64,000 nt of DNA from DASUBV01 sp036501025 (GCA_036501025.1 DASYBB010000140.1:1-64000); one strand, 5' to 3'. Counted from the first letter of the stretch, positions 17,063-27,702 are shown. Program-made: numbers and translations. The notes: generated by a model not told the origin, from the sequence alone.

Positions 17063-18091
17063 ATGACCGAATCAGCTTCCCCGCTCCCGCTGATGTCCCG
17101 CTACGCCATCATGGTCGACGTCGGGTATATCTATGCGGCGGCCGGGGAACTGCTGTTCAGCGCCGCATCCCGGCGTGAGTACCGGGTGGACGCGGACAAG
17201 CTCATCCAGGCCCTGACCCGGCATGCCGAGGACCAGCTCCGGGGCGAGCTGCTGCGCATCTACTGGTATGACGCGGCCCGGGACCGGGTGCCGACCATCG
17301 ACCAGCGGGTCATCGCGCAGATGCCCTGGGTCAAGCTGCGGCTCGGCAACCTGAACGCCCGCGGCCAGCAGAAAGGCGTGGACGCCCAGATCCGCGCCGA
17401 CATGGAGGCACTGGCCCGGCACCGCGCGATCACCGACGCCGTGCTGGTGGCCGGCGACGAGGACATGGTCCCGGCCGTCGAGGCGGCGCAGGCCTACGGC
17501 GTCCGGGTCCACCTGTGGGGCGTGGAGCCGCCTTACGGGACCAACCAGGCCGAGCGTCTGGTCTGGGAGTCCGACACGGTCGACGTGCTGGAACGGGCGT
17601 TCATGGAGCCGTTCTTCGCCCGGCAGCTGGGCGCCGAGAACGGCTCGGCCGCCCCGCCCCGCCCGTCGCTGGCGGGCCAGCCGCTGCCGCTGCCGCTGCC
17701 CGGGCCGGGCGCGGTCCAGCCGCCGTCGCCGGCCCAGGTGTTCGGCGAGCGGCACTTCCCCAAGCCGCCGGTCCGCCCCGCCCCGCCGCTGCCCTCGGTG
17801 GTCACCCACCTGGCCGCCGCGCGCCTCGGGCCGGACCGGGAGCGGGTCGAGGAGGCCGGCGAGCACGTCGCCCAGAAGTGGATACTGACCCGCGGCGAGG
17901 ACAACATCCGGGACCTGCTGCCCGGCCCCATCCTCCCCCCGGTCATCGACAAGGAGCTGCTGGTCGAGGCCGAGAAGGACCTGGGGCTCTCGCTCCGGTC
18001 CTACCAGGAGGCCAGGGAGTGGCTGCGCGACGCGTTCTGGGCGCGGGTGCACCGCGAGTTCGGCCTGAGCATCGGAAAGTCGAAGGGCTAG
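17063..18091 (+). CDS. NYN-domain (PIN-like nuclease fold) protein
   Basis: 342 aa. The N-terminal NYN/LabA-like domain (about 10-190) has the spaced acidic residues of PIN-fold nucleases: YAIMVDVGY, GVDAQIRADM and VAGDEDMVPAV. A Pro-rich linker (about 195-250) leads to a helical C-terminal domain ending LRDAFWARVHREFG. NYN proteins are generally predicted RNases; no target is known here. I chose the ATG at 17063 because upstream codons overlap the accD end and read as low-complexity; ATG 17093 is an alternative. A TAGAGT box at 17047 would allow a nearly leaderless transcript. It ends 3 bases before accE. Confidence 0.85.
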   Translation: MTESASPLPLMSRYAIMVDVGYIYAAAGELLFSAASRREYRVDADKLIQALTRHAEDQLRGELLRIYWYDAARDRVPTIDQRVIAQMPWVKLRLGNLNARGQQKGVDAQIRADMEALARHRAITDAVLVAGDEDMVPAVEAAQAYGVRVHLWGVEPPYGTNQAERLVWESDTVDVLERAFMEPFFARQLGAENGSAAPPRPSLAGQPLPLPLPGPGAVQPPSPAQVFGERHFPKPPVRPAPPLPSVVTHLAAARLGPDRERVEEAGEHVAQKWILTRGEDNIRDLLPGPILPPVIDKELLVEAEKDLGLSLRSYQEAREWLRDAFWARVHREFGLSIGKSKG

Positions 18092-18094
18092 CCC

Positions 18095-18313
18095 ATGACC
18101 GAGCCTGCCCTGAGCATCGTGGCCGGGCATCCGACGCCCGCCGAGACCGCCGCGGTGACGGTCGTCCTGACCGCCGTGGCCAGCGCCGCCGCGGCCGCGG
18201 CGCAGCCGGACGTGGGCGGCCATCGTTCTGCGTGGTCGGACCGATCGCGTCTCCTGCGGCCCGCGGTCAGCGCCGGGCCGGGCGCCTGGCGCGCCAGCGC
18301 CCTGCCCCGCTAG
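18095..18313 (+). CDS. accE: Acyl-CoA carboxylase epsilon subunit
   Basis: 72 aa, typical of the small actinobacterial AccE/PccE subunits that stabilise the alpha-beta complex. It starts MTEPALSIVAGHPTPAETAA, has an Ala-rich helical middle, and ends with the family hallmark GAWRASALPR preceded by RSAWSDRSRLLRP. ATG start three bases after the NYN gene stop; accA follows 125 bases later. Short length hides it from many annotations. Confidence 0.92.
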   Translation: MTEPALSIVAGHPTPAETAAVTVVLTAVASAAAAAAQPDVGGHRSAWSDRSRLLRPAVSAGPGAWRASALPR

Positions 18314-18438
18314 CGAGGGCCGGCGCAGGGCCAGCGAAGGCCCGCCGACAGCCCCGCCGCGCCCTGGGCAGGCCCGTCATTAGACTGCCATTACCTGGCT
18401 GGCCGACCCCCTCGGCCCAGCGAGAGGAGTCGTGGGCC

Positions 18439-20199
18439 GTGCGCAAGGTACTGATCGCCAACCGCGGAGAGATCGCCGTCCGGATCATCCGGGCCTGCCA
18501 GGACGCGGGGCTGGGCAGCGTCGCCGTCTACAGTGACCTGGACCTGGACGCGCTGCACACGGCGATGGCCGACGAGGCGTACGCGCTGGACGGCCAGAGC
18601 GCGGCGGACACCTACCTGGACATCGGCAAGATCCTCAAGGCGGCGGCCGACTCGGGCGCGGACGCGGTCCACCCCGGGTACGGCTTCCTGGCCGAGAACG
18701 CGGACTTCGCCCGCGAGGTCATCGCGGCCGGGCTGACCTGGATCGGCCCGCCGCCGGCGGCCATCGAGGCGCTGGGCGACAAGGTCAGCGCGCGGCACAT
18801 CGCCCGGTCGGTCGGGGCGCCGCTGGCGCCGGGCACCGACGGGCCGGTGGCCAGCGCGACCGAGGCGGAGGTGTTCGCGGCCGAGCACGGCCTGCCCATC
18901 GCGATCAAGGCTGCCTTCGGCGGCGGCGGCCGGGGCCTGCGGGTGGCCCGGACCCAGGCGGAGATCCCGGAGCAGTTCGAGGCGGCGGTGCGGGAGGCGG
19001 TGGCGGCGTTCGGCCGCGGCGAGTGCTTCGTGGAGCGCTACCTGGACCGGCCGCGGCACGTCGAGACCCAGTGCCTGGCCGACGCCCACGGCAACGTGGT
19101 CATCGTCTCCACCCGGGACTGCTCGCTGCAGCGCCGCCACCAGAAGCTGGTCGAGGAGGCGCCCGCGCCGTTCCTCACCGCCGAGCAGGACGCCCAGCTG
19201 CGCGAGTCGTCCGCGGCGATCCTGCGGGCGGCCGGCTACCAGGGCGCCGGCACCTGCGAGTTCCTCATCGGCCAGGACGGAACGGTGTCGTTCCTGGAGG
19301 TCAACACGAGGCTGCAGGTGGAGCACCCGGTGACCGAGGAGGTCGCCGGGATCGACCTGGTCCGGCAGATGTTCGCCATCGCCGAGGGGGCGGCCCTGGA
19401 CTTCGCCGACCCGCCCGCCCGCGGGCACTCGATCGAGTTCCGGATCAACGCCGAGGACGCGGGCCGCGGGTTCCTGCCCGCCCCCGGCACGATCACGGCG
19501 TGGCGGCCGCCGTCGGGGCCGGGCGTCCGGCTGGACGCGGGCTACGCCGCCGGGATGACGGTCCCGCAGGCGTTCGACTCGCTGATCGCCAAGCTGATCG
19601 TGACCGGGGCGACCCGGGCGGAGGCGCTGGAGCGGTCCCGCCGCGCGCTGGCCGAGTTCGTGGTGGAGGGCATGCCGACGGTGCTGCCGTTCCACCGGGC
19701 CGTCGTCGACGATCCCGCGTTCGCCGGCGCCGCGGGCGAGTTCGCGGTGCACACCCGCTGGATCGAGACCGAGTTCGCCAACGACATCCCGCCCTACGCC
19801 GGCCCCGCCGGGGACGCCGCGGCGGACGAGCCCCGCGAGAAGATCACCGTCGAGGTCGGCGGCAAGCGGCTGGAGGTGACGATCCCGGCCAGCCTGCGGG
19901 CCGCGGGACCCGGCCCCGCCCCGGCCGCGCGCCGCCCGGCCCGGCGGAGCGGCGGGGCGGCCGGCGGAGCTCCCGCGGCCAGCGGGAACGCTTTGGTGAG
20001 CCCCATGCAGGGCACGATCGTGAAGATCGTCGCCGCGGAGGGCCAGGCGGTGGCGGCGGGAGACACCATCGTGGTCCTGGAGGCGATGAAGATGGAGCAG
20101 CCGCTGACCGCCCACAAGGCCGGCACGGTGACCGGCCTGACGGTGGAGGTCGGCCAGACCGTGACGGCGGGCGCCGTGATCTGCGAGCTCGGCGAGTAG
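18439..20199 (+). CDS. accA: Acyl-CoA carboxylase alpha subunit (biotin carboxylase + BCCP)
   Basis: 586 aa. The N-terminal biotin carboxylase (about 1-450) starts VRKVLIANRGEIAVRIIRAC and has AFGGGGRGLRVA (ATP-grasp glycine loop), ECFVERYLDRPRHVE, RDCSLQRRHQK and EVNTRLQVEHPVTE. A linker leads to a C-terminal biotin-carrier domain with the biotinyl-lysine motif LEAMKMEQPL about 40 residues from the end. Start is the GTG at 18439 with AGAGGAG upstream; the frame continues open upstream but not as family sequence. It is the partner of AccD (15337) and AccE and the expected substrate of BirA (11074). AccA3-like in mycobacterial terms. Confidence 0.96.
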   Translation: MRKVLIANRGEIAVRIIRACQDAGLGSVAVYSDLDLDALHTAMADEAYALDGQSAADTYLDIGKILKAAADSGADAVHPGYGFLAENADFAREVIAAGLTWIGPPPAAIEALGDKVSARHIARSVGAPLAPGTDGPVASATEAEVFAAEHGLPIAIKAAFGGGGRGLRVARTQAEIPEQFEAAVREAVAAFGRGECFVERYLDRPRHVETQCLADAHGNVVIVSTRDCSLQRRHQKLVEEAPAPFLTAEQDAQLRESSAAILRAAGYQGAGTCEFLIGQDGTVSFLEVNTRLQVEHPVTEEVAGIDLVRQMFAIAEGAALDFADPPARGHSIEFRINAEDAGRGFLPAPGTITAWRPPSGPGVRLDAGYAAGMTVPQAFDSLIAKLIVTGATRAEALERSRRALAEFVVEGMPTVLPFHRAVVDDPAFAGAAGEFAVHTRWIETEFANDIPPYAGPAGDAAADEPREKITVEVGGKRLEVTIPASLRAAGPGPAPAARRPARRSGGAAGGAPAASGNALVSPMQGTIVKIVAAEGQAVAAGDTIVVLEAMKMEQPLTAHKAGTVTGLTVEVGQTVTAGAVICELGE

Positions 20200-20200
20200 C

Positions 20201-20557
20201 GTGGCCCGCATCCCCGGCGATCCCGGGCCGGCGGGGTGGCTGTGGTTCGCCATCGGCTTCCGCCTGCCCGCCCGGAACCGGGAGTGGGTGCGGCACGAGC
20301 TCACCGACGCGGGCTGGCGGCTGCGGACCGTCGTGCGGCACCTGGCCGTGATTGTCCCGATCTGCGTGGCTCTCGGCCTGGTGGCCGGCCTCCTGCTGCC
20401 CGCGCCGCTGTGGCTGATCCTGATGACGGCGGCGCTGATCCTGGCCGGCAGCCTGTTCACGGTGGCGGCCTACGCCGACGACATCCGGGTCACCCGGCTG
20501 CGCCAGCACGGCCTGGAGCCCCCCGACGACCCCGACCTGGGCCACCCGGCCCACTGA
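20201..20557 (+). CDS. DUF5313-type small membrane protein
   Basis: 118 aa. Hydrophilic N-terminus with WLWFAIGFRLPARNREWVRHEL, two adjacent membrane segments (about 45-66 and 70-90), then a short acidic tail. It matches the actinobacterial DUF5313 pattern, a family of unknown function that also sits next to lpdA in mycobacteria (from memory). GTG start one base after the accA stop, so it is probably co-transcribed with it. Confidence 0.75.
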   Translation: MARIPGDPGPAGWLWFAIGFRLPARNREWVRHELTDAGWRLRTVVRHLAVIVPICVALGLVAGLLLPAPLWLILMTAALILAGSLFTVAAYADDIRVTRLRQHGLEPPDDPDLGHPAH

Positions 20558-20562
20558 GGGGC

Positions 20563-21939
20563 CTAGTACTGCGTGGCCGACGGGCGCATCAGCCGGCGGG
20601 CGGCCTCGGTCAGGCTGCCCGACAGGGACGGGTAGACGGCGAACGTCTGGGCCACCTGGTCCACGGTCAGCCCGAGCTCGACGGCCAGCGACACGCCCAG
20701 GATCAGCTCGCTGGCCCGCGGCGCCACGACCACGCCGCCCAGCACGGTGCCGCCGCTGCGGCGGGCGAACAGCTTGACGAAGCCGTCCCGGAAGCCCTGC
20801 ATCTTGGCCCGCGCGTTGGTGGCCAGCGGCAGCATGACCGCCTGCGCCTCGCCGGACTCCACCGCCTGCTCGGTGACGCCGACCGTGGCGACCTCGGGGT
20901 CGGTGAAGATGGTCGCGGCCACGTGGCTGAGCTGCAGCGGGTGGACGGCCTCGCCGAGGGCGTGCCACATGGCGATCCGGCCCTGCATGGCCGCCACCGA
21001 GGCCAGCATCTGCACGCCGGTGCAGTCCCCGGCCGCGTACACGCCGGGCACCGAGGTCCGCGACACCTTGTCGACGCCGATGAACCCGCGATCGTCGACC
21101 GCCACGCCCGCGTCCTCCAGCCCCATCCCGGCCGTGCTCGGCACCATCCCCACGGTCATCAGGCAGTGCGAGCCGCGGACGGTCCGCCCGTCGGCCAGCT
21201 TGACCGACACCCCGCTCGGCGTGCGCCGGACCTCCGCGGCCCGGGAGCGGCCCAGCACGGTCATGCCGCGGCGCCGGAAGACCTCCTCGACCACGACCGC
21301 GGCGTCATTGTCCTCCTGGGGCAGCACGTGGTCCCGCGACGAGACCAGCGTGACCTGCGAGCCGAGCGCCTGGTAGGCGCCGGCGAACTCGGCCCCGGTC
21401 ACCCCCGAGCCGACGACGATCAGCTCGGGCGGCAGCTCGGGCAGGTCATACAGCTGGCGCCAGGTGAGGATCCGCTCGCCGTCGGGCTCCGCGCCGGGCA
21501 GGACCCGCGGGTGGGCGCCGGTCGCGATCAGGACCGCGTCCGCCGCCAGCTCCCGGCCGCCGGTCACCACCGTGTGCGGGCCGGCCAGCGCGCCGGTTCC
21601 CTCGATGACGGTGACGCCCTCGACGGCCAGCCGGGCGGTCACGTCGGCCGACTGGGCCCGGGCCAGGGACCGGATCCGGGCGTTCAGCCGGGGCGCGTCC
21701 ACGGTCACGCCCTTGCCGACCTGGATGCCCAGGGCCGCCGACGCGTCCAGCGCGGCCATCCGCGCGGAGCTGGCGATGAGCGTCTTGGACGGCACGCAGT
21801 CGGTCAGCACGCACGCGCCGCCCAGGCCGTCCCGCTCGATCACCGTGACGGCAGCGCCCAGCGACGCGGCGACCAGGGCGGCCTCATATCCGCCGGGGCC
21901 GCCGCCGATGATCACGATCTTCGCTTGCGGCTGGCTCAC
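20563..21939 (-). CDS. NAD(P)H-quinone dehydrogenase, LpdA type
   Basis: 458 aa flavoprotein of the pyridine-nucleotide disulfide reductase superfamily. FAD motif VIIGGGPGGYEAAL at the N-terminus, redox-Cys region GGACVLTDCVPSKT with CxxxxC kept, NAD motif IVVGSGVTGAEFA, and second FAD motif VYAAGDCTG. The C-terminal HPTLSE motif of true lipoamide dehydrogenases reads YPSLSG, so the catalytic His and Glu are lost; this fits the LpdA (Rv3303c-like) quinone reductase branch rather than dihydrolipoamide dehydrogenase. GTG start at 21939 with GGAG five bases upstream. Confidence 0.9.
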   Translation of the reverse strand: MSQPQAKIVIIGGGPGGYEAALVAASLGAAVTVIERDGLGGACVLTDCVPSKTLIASSARMAALDASAALGIQVGKGVTVDAPRLNARIRSLARAQSADVTARLAVEGVTVIEGTGALAGPHTVVTGGRELAADAVLIATGAHPRVLPGAEPDGERILTWRQLYDLPELPPELIVVGSGVTGAEFAGAYQALGSQVTLVSSRDHVLPQEDNDAAVVVEEVFRRRGMTVLGRSRAAEVRRTPSGVSVKLADGRTVRGSHCLMTVGMVPSTAGMGLEDAGVAVDDRGFIGVDKVSRTSVPGVYAAGDCTGVQMLASVAAMQGRIAMWHALGEAVHPLQLSHVAATIFTDPEVATVGVTEQAVESGEAQAVMLPLATNARAKMQGFRDGFVKLFARRSGGTVLGGVVVAPRASELILGVSLAVELGLTVDQVAQTFAVYPSLSGSLTEAARRLMRPSATQY

Positions 21940-21999
21940 GATGCTCCATTGTGTCGTACCGGGCGGGCCGACCTGCCCCCGGAGGGCCGCGCGGCTGCG

Positions 22000-22005
22000 T
22001 ACGCT
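22000..22005 (+). promoter_or_regulatory. -10-like box for a leaderless GGCT transcript
   Basis: TACGCT ends eight bases before the GTG at 22014, which would put the transcript start within about two bases of the start codon. No Shine-Dalgarno is seen. Inferred from spacing only. Confidence 0.35.
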
Positions 22006-22013
22006 TGGCAATC

Positions 22014-22463
22014 GTGGCGATTTACGCGGCCTATGGCAGCAACATGAACCCGGCGCAGATGGCGGCGCGCTGCCCGCACTCGCCGCAGCGCGGCACGGGC
22101 TGGCTCGAGGGCTGGCGGCTGACCTTCGGCGGCGAGGACCTGAGCTGGGAAGGCGCGCTCGGCACGGTCGTGGAGGACGCCGACGAGCGCGTCTTCGTGG
22201 TCCTGTATGACCTCACCGAGGCCGACGAGGACGCCCTGGACAGCTGGGACGGGGCCACGCTCGGCTTCTTCCGCAAGCTCAAGGTGCGGGTGGCGACCCA
22301 CGACGGCGACGTCCTGGCCTGGCTCTACGTGGTCAACGCCTACGAGGGCGGCCTGCCCTCGGCCCTGTACCTGGGCGCCATGGCCGACGCCGCCGAGGTG
22401 GCCGGCGCCCCCGAGGACTATGTCGCTGACCTGCGCGGCCGCCCCTGCAGCTCGGTGGCCTGA
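22014..22463 (+). CDS. Gamma-glutamylcyclotransferase-like protein
   Basis: 149 aa, AIG2/GGCT fold. The N-terminal AAYGSNMNPAQMAARCP is the substrate-binding YGSNM loop, and AWLYVVNAYEGGLPS is the later conserved Tyr segment. Family members form 5-oxoproline from gamma-glutamyl peptides or amines; the true substrate here is unknown. A catalytic Glu is plausible in DLTEADEDALD. GTG start at 22014 chosen because the fold begins right there. Divergent from lpdA with 74 bases between. Confidence 0.85.
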   Translation: MAIYAAYGSNMNPAQMAARCPHSPQRGTGWLEGWRLTFGGEDLSWEGALGTVVEDADERVFVVLYDLTEADEDALDSWDGATLGFFRKLKVRVATHDGDVLAWLYVVNAYEGGLPSALYLGAMADAAEVAGAPEDYVADLRGRPCSSVA

Positions 22464-22472
22464 CCGGGCGCC

Positions 22473-22934
22473 GTGGCCGCCCCCGACCTGACCATCGCGC
22501 AGCTGTCGGCCCGCAGCGGCGCTGCGCCGTCGGCGCTGCGGTACTACGAGGAGCTGGGCCTGATCCGCGCCGAGCGGACGGCCGGGAACCAGCGCCGCTA
22601 CCCCCGGCACATGCTGCGGCGGGTCGCCTTCATCCGGGCCGGCCGCCAGCTCGGCCTGTCGCTGCGGGACATCAAGGCCGCGCTGGACCGGCTGCCCGCG
22701 GACAAGGCCCCGACCCGGGCGCAGTGGGCGCGGGCCGCCCGGACCTGGCAGGCCCGGATCGACGAGCGCGTCGCCGAGCTGCAGACCATGTCGCAGACGC
22801 TGGGCAGCTGCATCGGCTGCGGGTGCCTGTCGCTGCGCCGGTGCGCCCTCTACAACCCGGCGGACGCCGCGGCGCGGCTCGGCGCGGGCGCGCGCTGGCT
22901 GCTCGGCGACGAGCTCCCTAGTGAGCCACGATGA
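22473..22934 (+). CDS. soxR: SoxR-type redox-sensing MerR regulator
   Basis: 153 aa. N-terminal MerR winged helix-turn-helix (TIAQLSARSGAAPSALRYYE), a dimerisation helix, and the [2Fe-2S] cluster motif CIGCGCLSLRRC (CX2CXCX5C) that defines SoxR. It senses redox-cycling compounds or superoxide and activates target promoters from stretched spacers. In actinobacteria SoxR usually controls a few oxidoreductase or efflux genes rather than soxS. GTG start. It overlaps the convergent membrane-protein gene by 17 bases. Confidence 0.93.
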   Translation: MAAPDLTIAQLSARSGAAPSALRYYEELGLIRAERTAGNQRRYPRHMLRRVAFIRAGRQLGLSLRDIKAALDRLPADKAPTRAQWARAARTWQARIDERVAELQTMSQTLGSCIGCGCLSLRRCALYNPADAAARLGAGARWLLGDELPSEPR

Positions 22935-23628
22935 CGGAGACCAGGAAGGCGATCGGCACGACGACGCCGACGATCGACCACCAGGCCCACCGGGCCACGA
23001 CGGCGCCCTCGGCGCCGGCCCCGGCCGCCTGCGCCTCGGTCCGGCGCCGCCCCAGCTCGCCGGCCATCACGTGGCTGGGATGCTGCCGGGACATCTCCCT
23101 GGCCTGCGCGGGCGCCTTCCCGTAGGACGCGGAGGGGTCGACCTGATACCGGCGCTGCTGCCGCTGGTTGTACTGCGACCGGCGCATCCCGGTCGCCATC
23201 TTCAGCTCGGCCCGGGCCCGCGCCCGCCGCGGCGAGTACAGCGCCCAGCTGTAGATCGTCTTGGGCTCCGCCGGGGGCTGCTCGTACTGGACCTCGACCG
23301 AGTCACCAAGAAAGACGCCGGCCATGCGCCCCCACGGGACCTGATAATCACGAAACGGATTGCGCACCGTCAGCCCGCGCGCATCGGCGATGACCCGCGG
23401 GCGCAGCGCGCAGGCGTACATGAAGCCGGTCACCACCAGCAGCGCGCCGGTGATCTCGAGCGAGAACCAGTCCCGGGACTGGACGGCCAGGTCGATCAGG
23501 TTGCCGACGGCGAACACGACCCAGCACCACCACAGCACGAGCGGCGCGTTCAGCCGGAACGTGGTCCGGCCGGCCTCGTCCGTCTTCCAGACGGACTTGC
23601 CCGGGGCGGCGGCCTGCGGTGACGACAT
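22918..23628 (-). CDS. Membrane protein with a PH-like domain
   Basis: 236 aa. Two membrane segments near the N-terminus (about 29-46 and 57-74), then RPRVIADARGLTVRNPFRDYQVPW, typical of the bacterial PH-like (PF10756-type) domain of actinobacterial membrane proteins. Next come an Arg-rich stretch, a polar region, and a third membrane helix at the C-terminal end. Function unknown. The start ATG at 23628 gives a cytoplasmic N-terminus. Confidence 0.75.
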   Translation of the reverse strand: MSSPQAAAPGKSVWKTDEAGRTTFRLNAPLVLWWCWVVFAVGNLIDLAVQSRDWFSLEITGALLVVTGFMYACALRPRVIADARGLTVRNPFRDYQVPWGRMAGVFLGDSVEVQYEQPPAEPKTIYSWALYSPRRARARAELKMATGMRRSQYNQRQQRRYQVDPSASYGKAPAQAREMSRQHPSHVMAGELGRRRTEAQAAGAGAEGAVVARWAWWSIVGVVVPIAFLVSVIVAH

Positions 23629-23666
23629 TTTTACAGCTTATGCGGAGTCGGCGCCGTAACGGGACC

Positions 23667-24908
23667 TTAGGCCAGGGCCGCGCCGCGCAGCGGCACCCGC
23701 AGCGCGCCGCCGTTGCCCATGGCGGTCAGCGCGGTCGCGGTCATCAGCCGGATCCCGATGCCGATGGCCCGCTCGTCCACGTCGAACGTGCCCTGGTGGA
23801 TGTCGAAGTCGGCGCCGGAGCCGGGCGTCCGGGTGCCGAGCCGGGCCAGCGCCCCCGGGATGGACTCCAGGTACCAGGCGAAGTCCTCGCCGCCCAGGCT
23901 CTGCTGGGCCGGGGTGACCGAGTCCGGGCCGAGGACCCGGTCGGCGGCGGCGTCGAACATCGCGGTGCAGACGGCGTCGTTGACGGTCGGCGGCACGTTG
24001 CGCTGGTAGGTGATGTCCGGGACCACGCCGTAGGACATGGCCACGGACTCGACCAGCGACTTCACCATGTCCGGGGCCGCGTGCCAGGCCTCGTCGTCCA
24101 GGCAGCGGACCGTGCCCTCGACCATGCCGTCGTCGGGGATGGCGTTGGCCGCCGAGCCGGCCGCCACCCGGCCCCAGACCAGGCTCAGGCTCGACCGGGG
24201 GTCGACCCGCCGGGACAGGGCGGCGGGCAGCTCAGTGATGATCTTGCCCAGGGCGAAGACCAGGTCGGCGGTCAGGTGCGGCCGGGCGGTGTGGCCGCCG
24301 GGGCCGGTGACCTTGACCTTGATCTTGTCGCAGGCGGCGGTGATGGGCCCGGCCCGGGTCCCGATCTTGCCCACGTCCAGCCGCGGGTCGCAGTGCAGGG
24401 CGAAGATCCGGTCGACCGAGGCGATGCCGCCGGCCGCCATGACGTCGATGGCCCCGCCCGGCACCTCCTCGGCGGGCTGGAAGATCAGCCGCACCTTGCC
24501 CGGCAGCGCGCCCGCCGCGTGCGCCCGGGCCAGGACCAGGCCGGTCCCGACCAGGATCGAGGTGTGCACGTCGTGGCCGCAGGCGTGGCACGCGCCGCGG
24601 GCCGTGGACCGGTAGGGAACGTCCTTCTCATCGGTGATGGGCAGGGCGTCGATGTCGGCCCGCAGCGCGATCAGCGGCGAGGACGGCCCGTTGTCCCCGC
24701 CGATGTCGACCATCAGGCCGGTGCCCTTGGGCAGCACCATCGGCCGCAGCCCGGCCGCCTCCAGGCGCCGGGCGATCCGCCGGGTCGTCCGGTACTCGTG
24801 GTAGCCGGTCTCCGGGTGGGCGTGCAGGTCCCGCCGGAAGCTGATGAGGTCAGCCTCGTGCCCGGCCAGGAAAGCGTCGAGCTCTCCGTCCAGGTCATGC
24901 TCGGCCAT
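23667..24908 (-). CDS. M20 family amidohydrolase (AmiA1-like)
   Basis: 413 aa metallopeptidase/aminoacylase of the hippurate or IAA-amino acid hydrolase branch. Metal-site segments: HAHPETGYHEY, ALRADIDALPI, CHACGHDVHTS with catalytic CGHD, FQPAEEVPGGA, ALHCDP, and C-terminal SLGGEDFAWYLE. It removes acyl groups from an N-acyl amino acid or related amide; the natural substrate is unknown. It overlaps the upstream carboxylate-amine ligase by 14 bases, so the two are co-translated. Gene order after lpdA matches amiA1 of mycobacteria (from memory). Confidence 0.92.
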   Translation of the reverse strand: MAEHDLDGELDAFLAGHEADLISFRRDLHAHPETGYHEYRTTRRIARRLEAAGLRPMVLPKGTGLMVDIGGDNGPSSPLIALRADIDALPITDEKDVPYRSTARGACHACGHDVHTSILVGTGLVLARAHAAGALPGKVRLIFQPAEEVPGGAIDVMAAGGIASVDRIFALHCDPRLDVGKIGTRAGPITAACDKIKVKVTGPGGHTARPHLTADLVFALGKIITELPAALSRRVDPRSSLSLVWGRVAAGSAANAIPDDGMVEGTVRCLDDEAWHAAPDMVKSLVESVAMSYGVVPDITYQRNVPPTVNDAVCTAMFDAAADRVLGPDSVTPAQQSLGGEDFAWYLESIPGALARLGTRTPGSGADFDIHQGTFDVDERAIGIGIRLMTATALTAMGNGGALRVPLRGAALA

Positions 24909-26064
24909 GAACCGCCTCCCCCGGGCAGACGAAGCGATCCTCGGCGAACTCGGCCGCCAGCGCGTCCACGACGTCGGTCAGCTCACTGCCGCTGGCCACC
25001 AGCGCTCGCTGCCGCTCGTAGGACGCGCCCTGGTCGAGCACCTCGAATGCCACGGCCAGCTCGGCCGCGCAGCCGAGCCGATCCGCCACTGGCTCCAGCT
25101 CGCGGACCAGCTCGTAGAGCTGGTCGCGGAGCGGCGCCGTCGACCCGTAATCGTCAGTTATCACCATCGCGTCCAGGCCGTACCTGGTCGCGCGCCACTT
25201 GTTATCGCGAACAATCCAGGCCGCCGGGCAGGGCAGCTGATAGCCGCGGTCGAGCTGGGTATCGAGCAGGTGAACCAGGGACTGCGAGAGCGCCGCAACC
25301 ATGCCTATCTCCCGGAGCGTAGGCAACCCGTCAAACATCCGGACCTCGACCGTGCCGAAGTCGGGATGCGGTCGGATATCCCACCACACCTCCTTGATGC
25401 TCCGGATAGTACCGGCCCGTAGAAGCGTGTCCATGTAGTTCTCGAAGTCACTCCACTCGGCCAACAACTGCGGCGGCCCCGAGGTCGGCAGCCCGCCGAA
25501 GATGACGGACCGGCTCGAGGCGAGCCCGGTATCGTGCCCGCTCCAGAACGGGCTTGACGCGGTCAGGGCCAGGAAATGCGGCAGGTAGCCGGCCAGCGCG
25601 TTCACGATGGGCATCGCCTTGCTCCGGTCGCGAATACCCACGTGCACGTGCACGCCGAATGTCTGGATCCTGCGGGCTAGCCACTGCAAATTTTCGAGCA
25701 GCTCGGCATAACGCTGAATGGGCGCCATCTTGGCATCCCGCCAGTCGCTGACGGGATGTGTACCAGCACAGGCCAGCATCGTACCGCGCTCGCCGGTTAT
25801 CCGCTGAAGTTGCGAGATTGTCGCCGCAAGGTCCCCCTTGGCCTCGGCGACGGTGCTGCAGATCCCGGTCACCACCTCCACCGCGGACTGCATGAGCTCG
25901 TACTTCATCTTCGGGTGCTCGCCGGACTCGGACAGGCCGGGCAGCGCGGCGAGCACCTCCCGGGCGTCCTGGCGCAGCATCCGGCTGCGCCGGTCGATCA
26001 GCTGCAGTTCCCACTCGATGCCCAGGGTCGGGCCGCGCGACGGGGTCCACGGGATCGCGACCAT
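24895..26064 (-). CDS. YbdK-type glutamate--cysteine ligase family (GCS2)
   Basis: 389 aa carboxylate-amine ligase. It starts with TLGIEWELQLID (metal/ATP-binding Glu pair of GCS2) and has HPKMKYELMQSAVEVVTG, ACAGTHPVSDW, FGVHVHVGI, SSPFWSGHDTGLASSR and VEVRMFDGLPT. Members join a carboxylate to an amine (gamma-glutamylcysteine in some); the product here is not certain. The middle of the gene (about 25140-25860) is clearly less GC-rich than its ends and neighbours. Overlaps the amidohydrolase by 14 bases. Confidence 0.87.
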   Translation of the reverse strand: MVAIPWTPSRGPTLGIEWELQLIDRRSRMLRQDAREVLAALPGLSESGEHPKMKYELMQSAVEVVTGICSTVAEAKGDLAATISQLQRITGERGTMLACAGTHPVSDWRDAKMAPIQRYAELLENLQWLARRIQTFGVHVHVGIRDRSKAMPIVNALAGYLPHFLALTASSPFWSGHDTGLASSRSVIFGGLPTSGPPQLLAEWSDFENYMDTLLRAGTIRSIKEVWWDIRPHPDFGTVEVRMFDGLPTLREIGMVAALSQSLVHLLDTQLDRGYQLPCPAAWIVRDNKWRATRYGLDAMVITDDYGSTAPLRDQLYELVRELEPVADRLGCAAELAVAFEVLDQGASYERQRALVASGSELTDVVDALAAEFAEDRFVCPGEAVHGRA

Positions 26065-26100
26065 GCGCGCCCTTCCCTCGGAGTCGTGCCTGCGTCTGGC

Positions 26101-27702
<1,602 letters not shown>

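Noticed and set aside
20563..21939. Lipoamide dehydrogenase (Lpd) assignment
   Set aside because: The C-terminal His/Glu motif needed for lipoamide chemistry is replaced by YPSLSG, which suits the LpdA quinone-reductase branch.
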